Below, piece by piece: positions 14,045 to 16,265 of a DNA stretch of 16,265 nt. Where the stretch lies: positions 1-16,265 of the forward strand of contig CAJBPC010000295.1 of the NCBI GenBank assembly GCA_903957405.1, given 5' to 3'. The notes beneath the pieces are model-generated. The model was not told where the DNA came from and ran no database searches. It saw only the letters and a list, made by a program, of their open reading frames with translations. The translations under genes were made by a program, and so were the position numbers. Source of the DNA: an uncultured bacterium. Its GTDB lineage: Bacteria; Bacteroidota; Bacteroidia; Chitinophagales; Chitinophagaceae. How positions within the stretch are numbered: position 1 is the stretch's first letter; every line of letters begins with the position of its first letter.

Positions 14045-16265
14045 ATGAGATCAGTCATGCACATTTTTATATTTACTTTTATGTTCGGGATGATAACATC
14101 TCCGGTTATCGGTCAAACTCTTTTCAAGGGGAAGTTGTTGTCAGCATCCACTCAGCAGCCTGTATCCGGCGCTACCATTGTGAACAAGGGTAAGAAGTCA
14201 GGCACATCCAGCACGGTTGACGGTGATTTTTCCATACAGGCGAATGCAAATGACATCATAGTCATCAGTGGAGTCGGCATCAAGCCCTTCGAGTATGAGA
14301 TCAAGAACATGGGGTTTCAGATTGTTTCAGTTAATGTGCAGGCAGGGGAGCTTGATGAGGTTGTTGTGACTGCGCTTGGCATCAGGCGCGACAAGAAGAG
14401 ACTTGGCTATGCCATTCAAGACATCAAGGGCGATGCCCTTACAACCGCCAGGGAGTCCAATGTGGTCAATCAATTGGCAGGCAAGGTGGCGGGTGTAACG
14501 GTGGTAGGCAGTGCATCCGGGATTGGTGCATCTGCAAGGGTGACCATTCGAGGTGAAAGATCTGTGGATCTCAACAAGAATCAACCATTGTATGTGATCG
14601 ATGGAATCCCCATCAGCAATGCGATTACCGGATCCAACGGCCGAAACAACATGGAAGTTGATTTCGGTAATGGTGCCGGGTTCGTGAATCCTGACGACAT
14701 TGAAAGCATCAGTGTGCTGAAAGGAGCATCCGCATCCGCTCTTTACGGGTCGCGTGCTGCAAATGGCGTGATTCTCATCAAAACAAAGAATGGTTCAAAG
14801 GCAAAAGGGTTTGGAGTGGAGTTGTCAAGCAATTTCACCACCCAGACGCCTTTGAAGTTGCCTGAATATCAGACGGCATATGGGCAGGGTAATGGTAATG
14901 GCGGGGATTTTGCTTTTGTGAATGGAGCAGGTGCCGGTTTGACGGATGGCACAGATGAAGCCTGGGGACCTTCATTTAGGGGTCAGAAGTATCCTCAGTT
15001 CAATTCTCCCAGGACGTTGAATGGGCAGGTCATTGATTTTACCGGTGGTGACTTGAATGCACCTGCGGGTTCTTTAATTACTCCCACAATATGGGAACCG
15101 GATGTCGACAATCTTCGAAATTTTCTGAATACGGGAACGGCGTTCACCAATAATGTTTCGCTATCAGGCAGCAATGAAAAATCAGATTTCAGATTGGGGT
15201 ACACCAATCTGAATGAAAAGGGGATGATACCTAATACCGACTTGAATCGAAATACATTTTCATTTTCGGGAGGGTATAATTTCTCCGATAAATTTTCAGC
15301 GAAATCTTTTGTTTCATATATTAACAGCAGCAGTGGTAATCGCCCTTCCATAAGTTATGGTACAGAAAGTTTAATGTATCTGTTCAACTGCTGGTTGCCC
15401 CCTAGTGTTCGGGTGTCTGACATGAAGCGGCTATGGATGCCTGGTTTGGAGGGAATTCGTCAATATGGATTCAATTACAATTATCATGATAATCCGTATC
15501 TGACCGTTGATGAGAACACGAACGGACAGTATTATGATCGTGTTATTGGAAATACTTCTTTGAAATATGACTTCACGAACTGGCTTAGTTTGATGGTTAG
15601 GGCTGCGACGGATTGGTCTGTGGAGAGAAGAGAATACCGCAGGGCATTCAGTACTCAGCGTTTTCCGTTCGGGCAGTATCGGGAGGTCAATATCCGCAAT
15701 CAGGAGACAAATACTGATTTTCTATTATCTTTTAACAAAGACCTTAATCGTGATTTCGCCGTAACGGCCAATTTCGGTGGCAATCAGATGCGGCAGACGA
15801 GTCGTTTCGATGAAAATAATGCAGGGCAGCTAAATATTCCTGGAATATATAATTTAAGCAACAGCCGCATACCATTGCAAGTCACGCAGCGGCTGGTCGC
15901 TAAGCGCATTAACAGCATTTATGGTTCCGCTGGTGTTTCATACAAGAACAAGTTGTTCATTGACTTCACCGGTCGAAACGACTGGAGCAGTGCGCTGACG
16001 TTACCTGAAAATCTGAAGGCTTTAGGCAATGAGCAGAACTCATATTTTTATTCATCCGTCGCCCTTAGTGCGATTCTTAGTGAAATGGTCAATTTGCCAT
16101 CATTCATGACCTACGCAAAACTTCGGGGAAGTTTTGCACAAGTGGGTAATGATACGGATCCTTTCACTTTCACCCAATCATTCAATCCGAGTACAGCTTT
16201 CGGAAACTATCAGGTCTATGGCGAAACCGATCGTCTGTCAAATTTAAATCTTAAGCCGGAGATCA
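14045..16265 (+). CDS. SusC/RagA-family TonB-linked outer-membrane receptor, 3' end beyond the window
   Basis: The frame is open from ATG 14045 to the window edge (740 codons, no stop). The family usually has about 1,000-1,100 residues, so the last quarter or so is missing. In order: a signal peptide (1-23, cleavage near VIG|Q); a carboxypeptidase-regulatory-like domain (about 25-100, with GATIVNKGKKSGTSSTVDGD); a TonB-box-like LDEVVVTALGI (103-113); a plug domain with NQPLYVIDGIPI and the SusC signature SISVLKGASASALYGSRAAN; then barrel strands up to a NLKPEI motif at the edge. SusC proteins form a lidded transporter with a SusD lipoprotein, whose gene would be expected just downstream, outside the window. 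The substrate is unknown. It stands behind the terminator at 13907-13936 and so is a separate unit. Confidence 0.93.
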   Translation, partial: MRSVMHIFIFTFMFGMITSPVIGQTLFKGKLLSASTQQPVSGATIVNKGKKSGTSSTVDGDFSIQANANDIIVISGVGIKPFEYEIKNMGFQIVSVNVQAGELDEVVVTALGIRRDKKRLGYAIQDIKGDALTTARESNVVNQLAGKVAGVTVVGSASGIGASARVTIRGERSVDLNKNQPLYVIDGIPISNAITGSNGRNNMEVDFGNGAGFVNPDDIESISVLKGASASALYGSRAANGVILIKTKNGSKAKGFGVELSSNFTTQTPLKLPEYQTAYGQGNGNGGDFAFVNGAGAGLTDGTDEAWGPSFRGQKYPQFNSPRTLNGQVIDFTGGDLNAPAGSLITPTIWEPDVDNLRNFLNTGTAFTNNVSLSGSNEKSDFRLGYTNLNEKGMIPNTDLNRNTFSFSGGYNFSDKFSAKSFVSYINSSSGNRPSISYGTESLMYLFNCWLPPSVRVSDMKRLWMPGLEGIRQYGFNYNYHDNPYLTVDENTNGQYYDRVIGNTSLKYDFTNWLSLMVRAATDWSVERREYRRAFSTQRFPFGQYREVNIRNQETNTDFLLSFNKDLNRDFAVTANFGGNQMRQTSRFDENNAGQLNIPGIYNLSNSRIPLQVTQRLVAKRINSIYGSAGVSYKNKLFIDFTGRNDWSSALTLPENLKALGNEQNSYFYSSVALSAILSEMVNLPSFMTYAKLRGSFAQVGNDTDPFTFTQSFNPSTAFGNYQVYGETDRLSNLNLKPEI

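Noticed and set aside
1..16265. CRISPR arrays, insertion sequences, tRNA/rRNA genes, phage or integration sites
   Set aside because: Reading both strands showed no regularly spaced repeats, transposase or integrase motifs, or tRNA-like cloverleaf features.

Overview
The window is ordinary chromosomal sequence from a member of the Bacteroidota, probably a Chitinophagia/Sphingobacteriia-type bacterium. Evidence for this is a SusC-type receptor, a split transketolase, an ECF sigma factor grouped with a Bacteroidota-style 'sensor of ECF sigma' protein, weak or absent Shine-Dalgarno sites, and several TAnnTTTG-like -7 promoter boxes. No mobile element, tRNA, rRNA or CRISPR array is visible. The genus cannot be fixed from this sequence alone.

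Layout. 1-129 is the 3' end of rodA (+). 292-1032 is a metallo-beta-lactamase-fold hydrolase (+). 3005 down to 1246 (-) is a three-gene cluster of ECF sigma factor, single-pass membrane protein (putative anti-sigma) and secreted Spy-like protein, closed by a terminator at 1081-1112. Then come an orphan C-terminal transketolase half (4041-3082, -), galE (5191-4136, -) and rmlA (6128-5268, -). 8108-6231 (-) is a DUF47/PhoU-like gene followed by a PiT phosphate permease. Divergent from it, on +, are a porin O/P gene split by a one-base frameshift (8213-9546), a 937-residue TonB-dependent receptor (9664-12477) and a beta-helix-like lipoprotein (12503-13882) ending in a strong terminator. The window closes inside a SusC-family receptor (14045 to the edge).

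How the parts may work together. The stretch 6231-13882 looks like a phosphate-acquisition island: inner-membrane low-affinity Pi uptake (DUF47 + PiT), an outer-membrane phosphate-selective-type porin, and a TonB receptor with a non-SusD lipoprotein partner. The most interesting signal is regulatory. CTTAATA-N4-(C/G)TTAACA direct repeats on an 11-bp period lie upstream of both the porin and the TonB receptor. They resemble PhoP/PhoB boxes, and at the receptor a five-repeat array sits just ahead of a perfect TAATTTTG -7 box that has no TTG -33 element. I infer that the porin and the receptor/lipoprotein pair form a Pho-type regulon, and that the lipoprotein may be a surface partner for phosphate or a phosphorylated compound. 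The sequence does not show the substrate.
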